A DNA stretch of 64,000 nucleotides from Corynebacterium sp. (GTDB lineage: Bacteria > Actinomycetota > Actinomycetes > Mycobacteriales > Mycobacteriaceae). The DNA is taken from contig NZ_JALAGY010000052.1 in NCBI RefSeq assembly GCF_022712195.1, positions 1-64,000 on the forward strand. Reading direction: 5' to 3'. This document shows, piece after piece, positions 44,183 to 51,873 of this stretch; position 1 is the first letter of the stretch; each line of letters begins with the position of its first letter. The notes beneath the pieces are model-generated. The model saw only the letters and a program-made list of their open reading frames with translations, had not been told where the DNA came from and did not search any database. The translations under genes and the position numbers were made by a program.

Positions 44183-44272
44183 ATGCTGCCCATCATCTCT
44201 GAGATCGTCACCGCCATCTCCACCTTCCTGGGCGACGCCCTGGACCTCATCACCGGCTCCATCGTCGACTAG
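44183..44272 (+). CDS. Small amphipathic acidic peptide 3, paralogue of peptides 1 and 2
   Basis: This 29-residue peptide starts MLPIISEIVTAISTFLGD and ends LDLITGSIVD. It has four acidic residues and no basic ones. A proline at position 3 and the loss of the penultimate glycine set it apart. CCGAAAGGCA lies just before the ATG, and the leader TCAAG/CCAAG-TTTTCTA-YCGAAAGGCA is shared with peptide gene 1. It is the last of the array; the next genes are the ABM-fold protein and ppk2. Confidence 0.8.
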   Translation: MLPIISEIVTAISTFLGDALDLITGSIVD

Positions 44273-44290
44273 TTCGCGCTGGCGATGTAG

Positions 44291-44318
44291 ACCCCCGCAC
44301 CTCGGTGCGGGGGTTTCT
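44291..44318 (+). terminator. Terminator of peptide gene 3
   Basis: A 10-bp stem (ACCCCCGCAC with GTGCGGGGGT) closes on CTCG and is followed by TTTCTT. The outermost pair is A-T here and G-C in copy 1, a compensated change. Confidence 0.9.
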
Positions 44319-44365
44319 TGCATTTGGTCCCCTGACCTGCATCAACATGGAATCAGCATGTCGCG

Positions 44366-44371
44366 TACCCT
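44366..44371 (+). promoter_or_regulatory. -10 box, leaderless ABM-fold gene
   Basis: TACCCT ends 7 nt before the ATG at 44379. Confidence 0.5.
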
Positions 44372-44378
44372 GGTCGGC

Positions 44379-44702
44379 ATGATTTTGATCAACGTCCGAT
44401 TCCGTCCGCTGCCCGAGTACGTCGAGAACTTCCGTGAGGTCGTCGCGGACTTCACCGAGGCCACCCGCGCCGAGGAGGGCAACCTGTGGTTCGACTGGTT
44501 CCGCGGCACCGACGACCCCTCCGAGTACTTCCTCGTCGAGGCCTTCGCCGACGGCGCTGACGGTCCCCACGTCAACAGCGACCACTTCGCCGCCGCCTGC
44601 GAGCTCTTCCCCACGGTCCTCGCCGAGACCCCGCAGATCATTAACACCTCCATCCCGGGTAAAAGCGAGTGGGACCGCATGGCGGAATTCTCCGTGGAGT
44701 AG
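44379..44702 (+). CDS. Antibiotic-biosynthesis-monooxygenase (ABM) fold protein
   Basis: This 107-residue ferredoxin-like alpha/beta protein begins MILINVRFRPLPEYVENF, continues with ATRAEEGNLWFDWFRG and DHFAAACELFPTVL, and ends in a C-terminal strand. The ABM fold includes small quinol monooxygenases and stress proteins, so a detoxification role is possible but unproven. The leaderless start at 44379 removes seven in-frame upstream codons. Confidence 0.82.
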   Translation: MILINVRFRPLPEYVENFREVVADFTEATRAEEGNLWFDWFRGTDDPSEYFLVEAFADGADGPHVNSDHFAAACELFPTVLAETPQIINTSIPGKSEWDRMAEFSVE

Positions 44703-44706
44703 AAGG

Positions 44707-44712
44707 TAAACT
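44707..44712 (+). promoter_or_regulatory. -10 box, leaderless ppk2
   Basis: TAAACT ends 8 nt before the ATG at 44721, a close match to the TANAAT consensus. Confidence 0.6.
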
Positions 44713-44720
44713 CGGTCCCC

Positions 44721-45614
44721 ATGACGTCACAGCACGCTCCGGGACCGAAAGCCCCCGCGGAGAACCCGACAGGGACCCGTCCTCCGAAACTGGACAAGAA
44801 GGCCTACGAGAAGGAGCTGAAGAAGCTCCAGGCCGACCTGGTGGACATGCAGCAGTGGGTCCGGGAAACCGGGGCCCGCGTGGTGATCATCATGGAGGGG
44901 CGGGACGCCGCGGGCAAGGGGTCGGCGATCAAGCGGATCACCCAGTACCTCAACCCGCGGTTCTGCCGGGTGGAGGCACTTCCCGCGCCGACCTCACGCG
45001 AACAGGGGCAGTGGTACTTCCAGCGGTACGTCGAGAAGCTCCCCACCGCCGGGGAGATCGTGATCTTCGACCGTTCCTGGTACAACCGCGCCGGCGTGGA
45101 GAGGGTGATGGGGTTCTGCTCGGCCTCCGAGTACCGCCGGTTCCTGCACCAGGCGCCGATCTTCGAACGTCTCCTCGTCGAGGACGGGATCATGCTGCGC
45201 AAGTACTGGTTCTCCGTCTCCGACGAGGAGCAGGTCGCCCGGTTCACCTCGCGCCGCGACGATCCGCTGCGCCAGTGGAAGCTCTCGCCGATGGACCTGC
45301 AGTCGATCACCCGGTGGGAGGACTACTCCCGGGCGAAGGACGAGATGTTCGCCCACACCGACACGCCCGCGGCCCCGTGGTACACGGTGGAGAGCGAGGA
45401 CAAGAAGCGCTCCAGGATCAACGTGATCAACCACATCCTGGCTTCGGTGCCGTGGGAGAAGGTCGAGCACACGCCCCCGCGGATCCCGGAGCGTCCGGAG
45501 GTCGCCTCGGACTACGAGCGGCCTCCCCGCACGGAGTTCCGCTACGTCCCCGACCTGGCCTCTGAGCTGGAGAAGGGGAAGCGGCGGAAGAAAAAGAAGG
45601 ACGGGAAGAAGTAG
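44721..45614 (+). CDS. ppk2: Polyphosphate kinase 2
   Basis: This 297-residue PPK2 interconverts polyphosphate and nucleotides. The Walker A loop is IIMEGRDAAGKGSAIKR near residue 58. The family signature SREQGQWYFQRYVEKLPTAGE and the lid FDRSWYNRAGVERVMGFC follow, with Walker B near VIFDRS. The C-terminus is very lysine-rich (KGKRRKKKKDGKK). In C. glutamicum a ppk2 gene neighbours the porH-porA porin genes, a parallel to the peptide array upstream here. It converges on fadD with a 5-nt gap. Confidence 0.95.
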   Translation: MTSQHAPGPKAPAENPTGTRPPKLDKKAYEKELKKLQADLVDMQQWVRETGARVVIIMEGRDAAGKGSAIKRITQYLNPRFCRVEALPAPTSREQGQWYFQRYVEKLPTAGEIVIFDRSWYNRAGVERVMGFCSASEYRRFLHQAPIFERLLVEDGIMLRKYWFSVSDEEQVARFTSRRDDPLRQWKLSPMDLQSITRWEDYSRAKDEMFAHTDTPAAPWYTVESEDKKRSRINVINHILASVPWEKVEHTPPRIPERPEVASDYERPPRTEFRYVPDLASELEKGKRRKKKKDGKK

Positions 45615-45619
45615 CCCGG

Positions 45620-47494
45620 TCACTCGTAGTGGGCGGCGATCTCCTTGTCGAAGTGCTCGTGGATCACCTTGCGGCGCAGCTTCAGTGACGGGGTGACCTC
45701 CTGGTAGTCCACGTCGAGGTCACGGTGCAGGATGGTGAACTTCTTGACCTGCTCCCACCGGTTCAGGTGGCTGTTGAGCTCGTCGACGTAGCCCTGCACC
45801 ATCTCCCTGGTCTCGGGGGCCCGGAGGATCTCCCGGTAGTTGCCGGAGACGCCGTTTTTCGCCGCCCAGGCGGTGACGGCGTCCTCGTCCAGGGTGACCA
45901 GGGCTGAGACGAACGGCCGGTCGCTGCCGATGACCACCAGCTGGCTGGCGACCGGGCACAGGCCCTTGAACTTGGCCTCGATCTGCGCGGGTGCGACGTA
46001 CTTGCCGTTGGAGGTCTTGAACAGCTCCTTCTTCCGGTCGGTGATCCTCACCCGGCCCTCGCTGTCCATCTCGCCGATGTCCCCGGTGTGGAACCAGCCG
46101 TCGGCGTCCAGGACCTCGGCGGTGGCCTCGGGGTTGTTGTGGTAGCCGTCCATCACGCCGGGCCCCTTGATCAGCACCTCGCCATCCTCGGCGATGCGGG
46201 CCTCAATGCCTTCCAGCGGTGGGCCGACGTAGCCGGCGCGGTAGATGTGGGGCCGGGTGAGGCAGGTCGCCGCACTGGTCTCGGTGAGCCCGTAGCCCTC
46301 CAGGATGGGCATGCCGGCGGCGCCGAACCAGCGGGCGATCTCGGTGTTCAGCGCCGCGGAACCGGAGATGAAGTAGTTGACGTTGCCGCCGAAGCGTTCG
46401 CGGATCTTCGACATCACCAGCCGGTCGCCGATCTTCGCCTGCAGGCGGACCCAGGCGCTGGCGGAACCGACGCCGTGGTCGGCGTCGAAGACCTGGACAC
46501 ACACGCGGCTGGCCCAGTGGAAGAGCTTCTCCTTCGCGCCGCCCTCGGTGGCCATCATCGTGGCGATGCCGTTGTAGGCCTTCTCGAAGATCCGTGGGGC
46601 GGAGCCCATGAAGGTGGGCCTGACGATCGCGAGGTTGTCGATGATCTTGTCGATGCGCCCGTCGATCGCGGTCTCGTACCCGATGTGGAGGGGGAGGACG
46701 AGGAGCAGCTTGCCCATCACGTGGGCCAACGGCAACCAGAGGAACTGCTTGTCGTCGATGGTGAGGAGATTCTCCGGCCCGGAGTTCGAGGTGACCTCGG
46801 AGGCGTGGGCCTCGAAGACCCACACCCGGTGGGGGAGCCGGACGCCCTTGGGCCGGCCGGTGGTCCCGGAGGTGTAGATCAGCGTCGAGAGGTGCTCGAG
46901 ACGGGTGGCGTCGATCCGGTCGTCGACGGCGGAGGGGTTCTCCGACAGGTAGACGCGTCCGCGCTCGCGAAGCTCGTCCAGGGTGATCACCCAGTCCCCG
47001 GCGCCGTCGGGGACCGTGCCGTCGATGAGGACCACGGTCTGCACACCGGGGATCTCCTCGCGGAGACCCAGGAGCTTGTCCACCTGCTCCCGGTCCTCGG
47101 CGAAGACGAGGCGGGAGCCCGAGTCGTCGAGGATGAAGGAGACGTCATCGGGGACGGTGGTGGGGTACACGGTCACCGTGGCGGCGGAGGCGTACATGAT
47201 GCCGTAGTTCGCCAGCGCCCACTCGTAGCGGGTGGCGCTGGCGATGGCGACGCGCTCCTCGGGGGCGATCCCCAGGGACATCAGCCCGCCGGCGACCTCC
47301 GAGGCCTGTGTGCCCAGCTCCGCCCAGGTCACGGCCGTCCAGGTTTCGCCGCCCGCGCCGTCGGACACCGGGAAGCTGTAGGCGCGCCGGTCCGGGGTCT
47401 CCGCGATGCGTCTACGGAGCATGTGGCCCACGGACTGGATCGCGGGATCGATCGGCACGGTGGTGGACGAGCTGCCTGTGGACGCGGTTGTCAT
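45620..47494 (-). CDS. Long-chain fatty-acid-CoA ligase (FadD15-like)
   Basis: This 624-residue adenylate-forming enzyme resembles the AMP-dependent long-chain acyl-CoA synthetases of the FadD15 group. The P-loop is TLIYTSGTTGRPKGVRLPH near residue 190. GYGLTETSA and DGWFHTGDIGEMDSEG follow, with TDRKKELFKTSNGKYVAP. It loads fatty acids as CoA thioesters for degradation or membrane lipid synthesis. The ATG at 47494 (MTTASTG) was chosen; in-frame codons upstream overlap the promoter. A -10 box TATTGT lies at 47549-47554 (minus strand). Confidence 0.92.
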   Translation of the reverse strand: MTTASTGSSSTTVPIDPAIQSVGHMLRRRIAETPDRRAYSFPVSDGAGGETWTAVTWAELGTQASEVAGGLMSLGIAPEERVAIASATRYEWALANYGIMYASAATVTVYPTTVPDDVSFILDDSGSRLVFAEDREQVDKLLGLREEIPGVQTVVLIDGTVPDGAGDWVITLDELRERGRVYLSENPSAVDDRIDATRLEHLSTLIYTSGTTGRPKGVRLPHRVWVFEAHASEVTSNSGPENLLTIDDKQFLWLPLAHVMGKLLLVLPLHIGYETAIDGRIDKIIDNLAIVRPTFMGSAPRIFEKAYNGIATMMATEGGAKEKLFHWASRVCVQVFDADHGVGSASAWVRLQAKIGDRLVMSKIRERFGGNVNYFISGSAALNTEIARWFGAAGMPILEGYGLTETSAATCLTRPHIYRAGYVGPPLEGIEARIAEDGEVLIKGPGVMDGYHNNPEATAEVLDADGWFHTGDIGEMDSEGRVRITDRKKELFKTSNGKYVAPAQIEAKFKGLCPVASQLVVIGSDRPFVSALVTLDEDAVTAWAAKNGVSGNYREILRAPETREMVQGYVDELNSHLNRWEQVKKFTILHRDLDVDYQEVTPSLKLRRKVIHEHFDKEIAAHYE

Positions 47495-47564
47495 GTCTTC
47501 TCCATCCGGACGGGAATGTGGATCGCCGTGGCGACCGTTCTTTCTGTCACAATAGCAAAGCAAC

Positions 47565-47580
47565 CGTGTTCCAGCTCACA
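47565..47580 (-). promoter_or_regulatory. Possible GlxR (cAMP receptor) site upstream of the fadD gene
   Basis: On the minus strand TGTGAGCTGGAACACG resembles the GlxR consensus TGTGA-N6-TCACA in the left half and in part of the right. It lies just upstream of the fadD -10 box. The divergent hydrolase starts 65 nt away. Confidence 0.3.
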
Positions 47581-47645
47581 GTTTTACGATGTTCACCTCC
47601 GTACCTGAGCCACCCCCGTGCGGCCCGCCGCGATTTCGTGCCACC

Positions 47646-48746
47646 ATGGCTGACATGACCACCACACCCACCTCCCAGACAGCCGGTGTCCGTGTCGAGA
47701 CCCTCCGCGGTGCCGGAGTGATCACCCTCGACCGCCCGTCGGCGCTCAACGCCCTGAACCACCCGATGATCACCACCGTCGCCGCAGCGCTCGACACCTT
47801 CCGTGGTGACGACGACGTCGACAGGGTGCTGTTGTGCTCCTCGGGGGAGAAGGCCTACTGCGCCGGCGGTGACGTGCGGTCGGTGCGCGACTCCGACCTC
47901 GCCGGGGACTACACCGCAGGCGACGAGCTCTTCCGCGACGAGTACGACATGAACCACGCCCTGGCCACCTTCCCGAAGCCGACGGTCGCCCTGGTCGACG
48001 GCATCGCCATGGGCGGTGGTCTCGGGGTCTCCGCCCACGCGGGTGTCCGGGTGATCACGGAGCGGACGTGGCAGTCCATGCCCGAGATGGCGATCGGCTT
48101 CGTCACCGACGTCGGCATCTCCCACGCCTTCACCCATCTTCCGCACGTCCCTGAGGAGTCGCGTGTGGCGCTCGGCGTGTTCCTGGCGACGACGGCCTAC
48201 CGGCTCACCGCAGACGACCTGCTGTGGAGCGGGTTGGCGACGCACATCCTGCGGGACGGAGACGCCGCGGCCTTCCGCGAGGCCTTCGTCACCGACGGGC
48301 TGGACGCGGCGCTGGAACGCACCGCCGGGCGGGACACCGCCGGGGAGTCGACCCTGGCGCGGAACCTGGACTGGATCACCCGGACCTTCGACGGCGACGA
48401 CTGGTCGGCGATCCAGCGGCGGGTCGACGAGGCGGACGGTGCCTTCGCCGACGACGTCCGGACGATGCTCGCCCCGGCCAACCCGTTGTCCCTGGTGGCG
48501 GCGACGGAACTGCTGAACTACTCCGCGCACTCCTCGCTGCGTCAGGCCCTGGACGCCGAGTTTGCACTGGGGCGTCTTCTGCGCCGGCAGCCGAACTTCC
48601 CTGAGGGGGTCCGCGCGGTGCTGGTGGACAAGGACCGGCAGGCGCGCTTCTCCCCGGCGACGGTGGCAGAGGTGACCGCGGAGCAGCGCGAGGAGATCAG
48701 GCGGACCGTCGCTGGACCCGGAGCCACACCAGGAAACCCCAGGTGA
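47646..48746 (+). CDS. Enoyl-CoA hydratase/3-hydroxyisobutyryl-CoA hydrolase-like protein
   Basis: This 366-residue crotonase-fold protein is longer than simple enoyl-CoA hydratases and fits the 3-hydroxyisobutyryl-CoA hydrolase (valine catabolism) branch. Oxyanion-hole segments are YCAGGDVRSVRD and DGIAMGGGLGVS, and the family motif PEMAIGFVTDVG carries the likely catalytic glutamate. ATGs at 47646 and 47655 are both possible; I took the first. Its last 50 nt overlap the 3' end of the convergent ribM gene. Confidence 0.85.
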   Translation: MADMTTTPTSQTAGVRVETLRGAGVITLDRPSALNALNHPMITTVAAALDTFRGDDDVDRVLLCSSGEKAYCAGGDVRSVRDSDLAGDYTAGDELFRDEYDMNHALATFPKPTVALVDGIAMGGGLGVSAHAGVRVITERTWQSMPEMAIGFVTDVGISHAFTHLPHVPEESRVALGVFLATTAYRLTADDLLWSGLATHILRDGDAAAFREAFVTDGLDAALERTAGRDTAGESTLARNLDWITRTFDGDDWSAIQRRVDEADGAFADDVRTMLAPANPLSLVAATELLNYSAHSSLRQALDAEFALGRLLRRQPNFPEGVRAVLVDKDRQARFSPATVAEVTAEQREEIRRTVAGPGATPGNPR

Positions 48747-49422
48747 CGAAGACACCGTAGACGAGGTACAGCACGGCGCTGGGGTAGTAGCCGGCGCTGA
48801 AGAGCAACGGGACCCCCACAATGTCCACGGCGATCCAGATCAGCCAGAACTCCGTCCACCCCCTGGCCATGCCGAAGGTGGCGAGCAGGGACCCGGTGAA
48901 GATCCAGGCGTCCGCCCACGGCCCCCATGAGCCCAGGGCACTGAAGACCCACGCGAAACCGCAGGTCCCGATCACCGCGACCGCCAGCATGAACAGCCGT
49001 TCGCGCGGGGTGGCCCAGCGGGGCTGCACCGCCTCGTAGGTCTCCGCGGGTTCGGAGAGGATGGACCGCGACGGGTCGGTGTCGCCGGGCTCCCGCAACC
49101 CGGCCGTGGTCGCCCGGTGCCACTGCCACCAGCCGTAGAGGCTGACGACGAAGAACATGACCTGGCGTGCCGCCTGGCCGTAGAGGTCCAGGTCCTGCGG
49201 GGTGTGGAATACACCGCCGAGGAACACGGTGAACAGCAGGATGTTGCCGGCGATGCCCACGGGCCAGGCCCAGACCACGCGACGCATGCCGCCGATGGCC
49301 GAGGCGATGCCGAAACCGTTGCCGATGACCTCCCGCCAGAGGATCGCCGAGTCGCCGATCGACCACTGCGCGTTGAGGAACGTCGTGAGGGCGTCGCCGA
49401 CCGACGCCAGAATTCCGGACAT
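48697..49422 (-). CDS. ribM: Riboflavin transporter RibM/PnuX (PnuC family)
   Basis: This 241-residue protein has about seven membrane helices and PnuC-family motifs (GWWQWHRA near residue 100 and EFWLIWIAVDIVGVPL near residue 185). PnuC proteins import vitamins. The FMN riboswitch immediately upstream identifies this member as the riboflavin type, as reported for RibM/PnuX of C. glutamicum and Streptomyces davawensis. The ATG at 49422 begins MSGILASVG. A cytoplasmic insertion of ~45 residues (Glu/Arg/Thr-rich) separates the halves. It overlaps the hydrolase gene by 50 nt at the 3' end. Confidence 0.88.
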   Translation of the reverse strand: MSGILASVGDALTTFLNAQWSIGDSAILWREVIGNGFGIASAIGGMRRVVWAWPVGIAGNILLFTVFLGGVFHTPQDLDLYGQAARQVMFFVVSLYGWWQWHRATTAGLREPGDTDPSRSILSEPAETYEAVQPRWATPRERLFMLAVAVIGTCGFAWVFSALGSWGPWADAWIFTGSLLATFGMARGWTEFWLIWIAVDIVGVPLLFSAGYYPSAVLYLVYGVFVTWGFLVWLRVQRRSA

Positions 49423-49433
49423 GAGGTGTCCAG

Positions 49434-49562
49434 CCTTTCTCTCCCGTCCGGACTGTGACCGTCGGCTCCGGAATCACACCGGATCTGCTTGACCCACCTG
49501 GTGGAGGTGGCGCTCGCGGGCTTTGACCGCCGGTGGGGACTTCCACCCCGCCCTGAGAATGC
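49434..49562 (-). promoter_or_regulatory. FMN riboswitch (RFN element)
   Basis: Read on the minus strand, all hallmark RFN segments occur in order: TTCTCAGGGCGGGGTG, AGTCCCCACCGGCGGT, AGCCCGCGAGCG, CAGATCCGGTG, GAGCCGACGGTCACAGTCCGGAC and the closing GGAGAGAA. The 3' end of P1 adjoins the ribosome site (GAAAGG), 10-12 nt before the ribM ATG. No terminator lies between, so control of translation initiation is likely. A -10 box TACCCT lies upstream at 49575-49580. Confidence 0.95.
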
Positions 49563-49626
49563 GTACAGGTGGACAGGGTACACCGGCTGCCCGGGGCGAT
49601 GCGGCCGATTGACTCGCCGGGACTGT

Positions 49627-49632
49627 TATTCT
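49627..49632 (+). promoter_or_regulatory. -10 box, leaderless DUF1648 gene
   Basis: TATTCT ends 8 nt before the ATG at 49641, divergent from the riboswitch promoter. Confidence 0.5.
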
Positions 49633-49640
49633 CTGAGGGC

Positions 49641-50408
49641 ATGACGGAAGAGGCACATGCGGAACCCCGGAAAGAGGATCACCCGCCGGTGACGATGCCC
49701 GGCTACCTGTACCTGCTGGCGCTGCTGCCACCGGTCGCGGTGACGTTGGCACTGGTCGCGTCCTACGACGCGCTGCCGGACCCGATGCCGACCCACTGGG
49801 GGTTCTCCGGGGAGCCGGACGCCTGGGAACCGAAGTCGATGGGGACGCTGCTGTTCGGCGTGCTGCTCGGTCCGGTGATCTGTGTGCTGACCATGGTGTT
49901 CGCCGGACTTTTCATCCGGTTGCACTCGGCGTCGCTGTTCGAGCGCGGGGGCGCGGACTCGCCGCTGGACGCGCAGCGCAGCTGGCATGAGTTCAAGGTG
50001 ATGCAGCCCCTGCTGGGCTGGTACTGCGTGATGCTGTCGACCTCGATGACGGTGCTGACGCTCGGCCTCAACGGGCCGTGGGAGTGGGTCCGGGGGATGG
50101 CGGGGTGGCTCGAGGCGCTGGCCTTGTTCGGTTTCGTGGCCAGCACGGTCTGGCTGCTGGTGGTGATGGGACGGTACGGCGACGCCGTCGCCCGGAAGTT
50201 CCCCTTCGCTGACGGGCGCCGTCGACGGTGGCTCATCTTCGTGGAGATCCCGGGCAACGACAGCGTGATGGTGGCGACGGGTTCGGGCACGAACTTCACG
50301 TTCAATGTCGCCACCCGGGGTGGGAGGGTCGGCGCGGCGGTCTTGCTGCTGGTGCTTGCGGCCACCGCCCTGATGCTCCTGGCCATGGCGGCGCAGGCGC
50401 TGTTCTGA
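49641..50408 (+). CDS. DUF1648 membrane protein
   Basis: This 255-residue protein has about five membrane helices. The DUF1648 hallmark LPDPMPTHWGFSGEPDAW lies near residue 50, after the first helix. The C-terminal part carries a soluble loop (RRRRWLIFVEIPGNDSVMVATG) before the last helix. The function of DUF1648 proteins is poorly known; some accompany SdpI-type immunity proteins. A second DUF1648 gene lies at 52926-53369, so two paralogues bracket the ArsR/M23/serine hydrolase group. Confidence 0.75.
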   Translation: MTEEAHAEPRKEDHPPVTMPGYLYLLALLPPVAVTLALVASYDALPDPMPTHWGFSGEPDAWEPKSMGTLLFGVLLGPVICVLTMVFAGLFIRLHSASLFERGGADSPLDAQRSWHEFKVMQPLLGWYCVMLSTSMTVLTLGLNGPWEWVRGMAGWLEALALFGFVASTVWLLVVMGRYGDAVARKFPFADGRRRRWLIFVEIPGNDSVMVATGSGTNFTFNVATRGGRVGAAVLLLVLAATALMLLAMAAQALF

Positions 50409-50445
50409 ACCGTGAGCGCTGACGGTGTCGTCGTTGGTGCTTCTT

Positions 50446-50469
50446 GTACGTAACTACGTATGTGCGTAC
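50446..50469 (+). promoter_or_regulatory. Candidate ArsR autoregulatory operator
   Basis: GTACG (50446) and CGTAC (50465) bracket two TACGTA palindromes (50447-50452 and 50455-50460). The symmetrical array overlaps the -10 box of the regulator gene, as expected of a repressor site. Confidence 0.5.
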
Positions 50470-50472
50470 TCT
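50467..50472 (+). promoter_or_regulatory. -10 box, leaderless arsR-type gene
   Basis: TACTCT ends 7 nt before the ATG at 50480. Confidence 0.45.
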
Positions 50473-50479
50473 TGTCGAT

Positions 50480-50998
50480 ATGGCAGAAGACCTGACATCA
50501 CTCACGGCTGCGGTCGAACGGCTCACCCTCCGGGTCGAGGCGCTGGAGCGAAATGGGCCGGGTGACGGCGGCTGTCCGTCGGAACCGTCCGATGCCGGCG
50601 GGGCGTTCTGGGCGCTCGACGGCGTGAAGGACAGGACGACGGGCACAGGAGAGGTGATGATCGTCGGAGCCCTCCAGCTTCCCGAGGGCCCGGTGGAGTG
50701 GCAGGAAAGCCGCGACACCGACGCGCTCCTGGACTCCGACTGGTCTGACCTCGCCGCGTCGTTCGCCGCATTGGGGCATTCCGCGAGACTGGAGATCCTC
50801 CGGCACATCCTCAACGGCACCCACAGGACCGCGGACCTGGCGGCGCTGGAGCACCTCGGCACCACCGGACAACTCCACCACCACCTGCGCCAGCTCGTCG
50901 CAGCGGGGTGGGTGCGGCAGAGCGGGCGTGGGGCGTACGAGGTTCCAGTCGCGCGCGTCGTGCCCCTGCTGGCCTGTATGGCCGGATCCGGCTCATGA
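50480..50998 (+). CDS. ArsR-like winged-helix regulator
   Basis: This 172-residue protein has an N-terminal coiled-coil-like segment (DLTSLTAAVERLTLRVEALE) and a C-terminal winged helix: LAASFAALGHSARLEILRHIL, then LEHLGTTGQLHHHLRQLVAAGWV. The HTH is ArsR-like but no metal-binding CxC is present, so a non-metal signal is likely. It overlaps the M23 peptidase gene (ATGA), and the two are probably translated together. Confidence 0.78.
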   Translation: MAEDLTSLTAAVERLTLRVEALERNGPGDGGCPSEPSDAGGAFWALDGVKDRTTGTGEVMIVGALQLPEGPVEWQESRDTDALLDSDWSDLAASFAALGHSARLEILRHILNGTHRTADLAALEHLGTTGQLHHHLRQLVAAGWVRQSGRGAYEVPVARVVPLLACMAGSGS

Positions 50999-51873
50999 GG
51001 GCCTGGGTCATCGCCGCCTACCGCGGCCGCACGCTGCTGCTCGCGGTGGCTGTCGCGGCGATGCTCATCTGGATCGTCGTCGACCTGACGCTGCTGCGCG
51101 GAGTCGACGTCCCGGTGAGTGTCCGCCTGAGCATCTCGGCGTCCGCGGCCATCGTCCTCGTGGCTGTCGGCATGCTTTCCGTCGCCGGTGCCAGGATGCT
51201 GCCCGACGTCCCGGTCCGGACGGTTCAGCCTCCGGTCGAGGGGCGCTGGGTAGGACTGAACAGCCCCGCCTCCGCGGTCCCCAGCCACGGAACCCGTGCG
51301 TACGGGCAGGCTTACGCCATCGACGTAGTCCATGAGCCGGACGGACCGGAGTCGCGGCCGACCTTCGGCGGCCGGGCGTTCCGCGCTGTGGAGGAGTATC
51401 CGGCTTTCGGGAAACCCGTGCTCGCCATGGTCGCCGGCACGGTGGTCAGCGTCGCCGATTCGCAGCGGGACCACGCGTCACGGTCGAACATGCCGGGGAT
51501 GGTCTACTTGATCCTTGAGGGGGCAGTCCGAAGTCTCGGCGGACCACGGTTCGTCGTCGGGAACCACGTCACGGTCCGAACCACCGACGGAGTGTTCGCC
51601 ACCGTGGCACATCTGCAACGAGGATCCGCGGCAGTGACGGTGGGGGAGGAGGTCCACGCCGGTCAGCAGGTGGGACGATGCGGGAACTCCGGGAACAGCA
51701 GCGAACCACATGTCCACGCCCAACTGTCGGACCGCAGGTCCTTCTGGATAGCGGAGGGTGTACCTGTCGCGTTCTCCGGGATCACGGTCGAGGGCGCGGA
51801 CGGGGCGCCGGCGGGCGGGCTCCCGGAGAACGGCCAGGCCATGACCTGGAGAGCGCCGGGGAGGGGAGCGTAA
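50995..51873 (+). CDS. M23-family (LytM) metallopeptidase with N-terminal membrane helices
   Basis: This 292-residue protein has two N-terminal membrane helices (residues ~13-30 and ~40-60) and an extracytoplasmic LytM domain. Metal ligands are seen in GQAYAIDVV (the HxxxxxxD-type region is replaced by TRAYGQAYAID with an Asp) and in the clear HxH motif SSEPHVHAQ near residue 240. The first histidine of the canonical motif may be SHGTRAYGQAYAID near residue 100. It likely cleaves peptidoglycan peptides or another peptide. It is coupled to the ArsR gene upstream and to the serine hydrolase downstream. Confidence 0.8.
   Translation: MRAWVIAAYRGRTLLLAVAVAAMLIWIVVDLTLLRGVDVPVSVRLSISASAAIVLVAVGMLSVAGARMLPDVPVRTVQPPVEGRWVGLNSPASAVPSHGTRAYGQAYAIDVVHEPDGPESRPTFGGRAFRAVEEYPAFGKPVLAMVAGTVVSVADSQRDHASRSNMPGMVYLILEGAVRSLGGPRFVVGNHVTVRTTDGVFATVAHLQRGSAAVTVGEEVHAGQQVGRCGNSGNSSEPHVHAQLSDRRSFWIAEGVPVAFSGITVEGADGAPAGGLPENGQAMTWRAPGRGA

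Noticed and set aside
43835..44272. A longer frame (145 codons) containing peptide 3
   Set aside because: It would run through the structured RNA copy B, its terminator and the peptide promoter. The short ATG at 44183 has the ribosome site and matches its paralogues.
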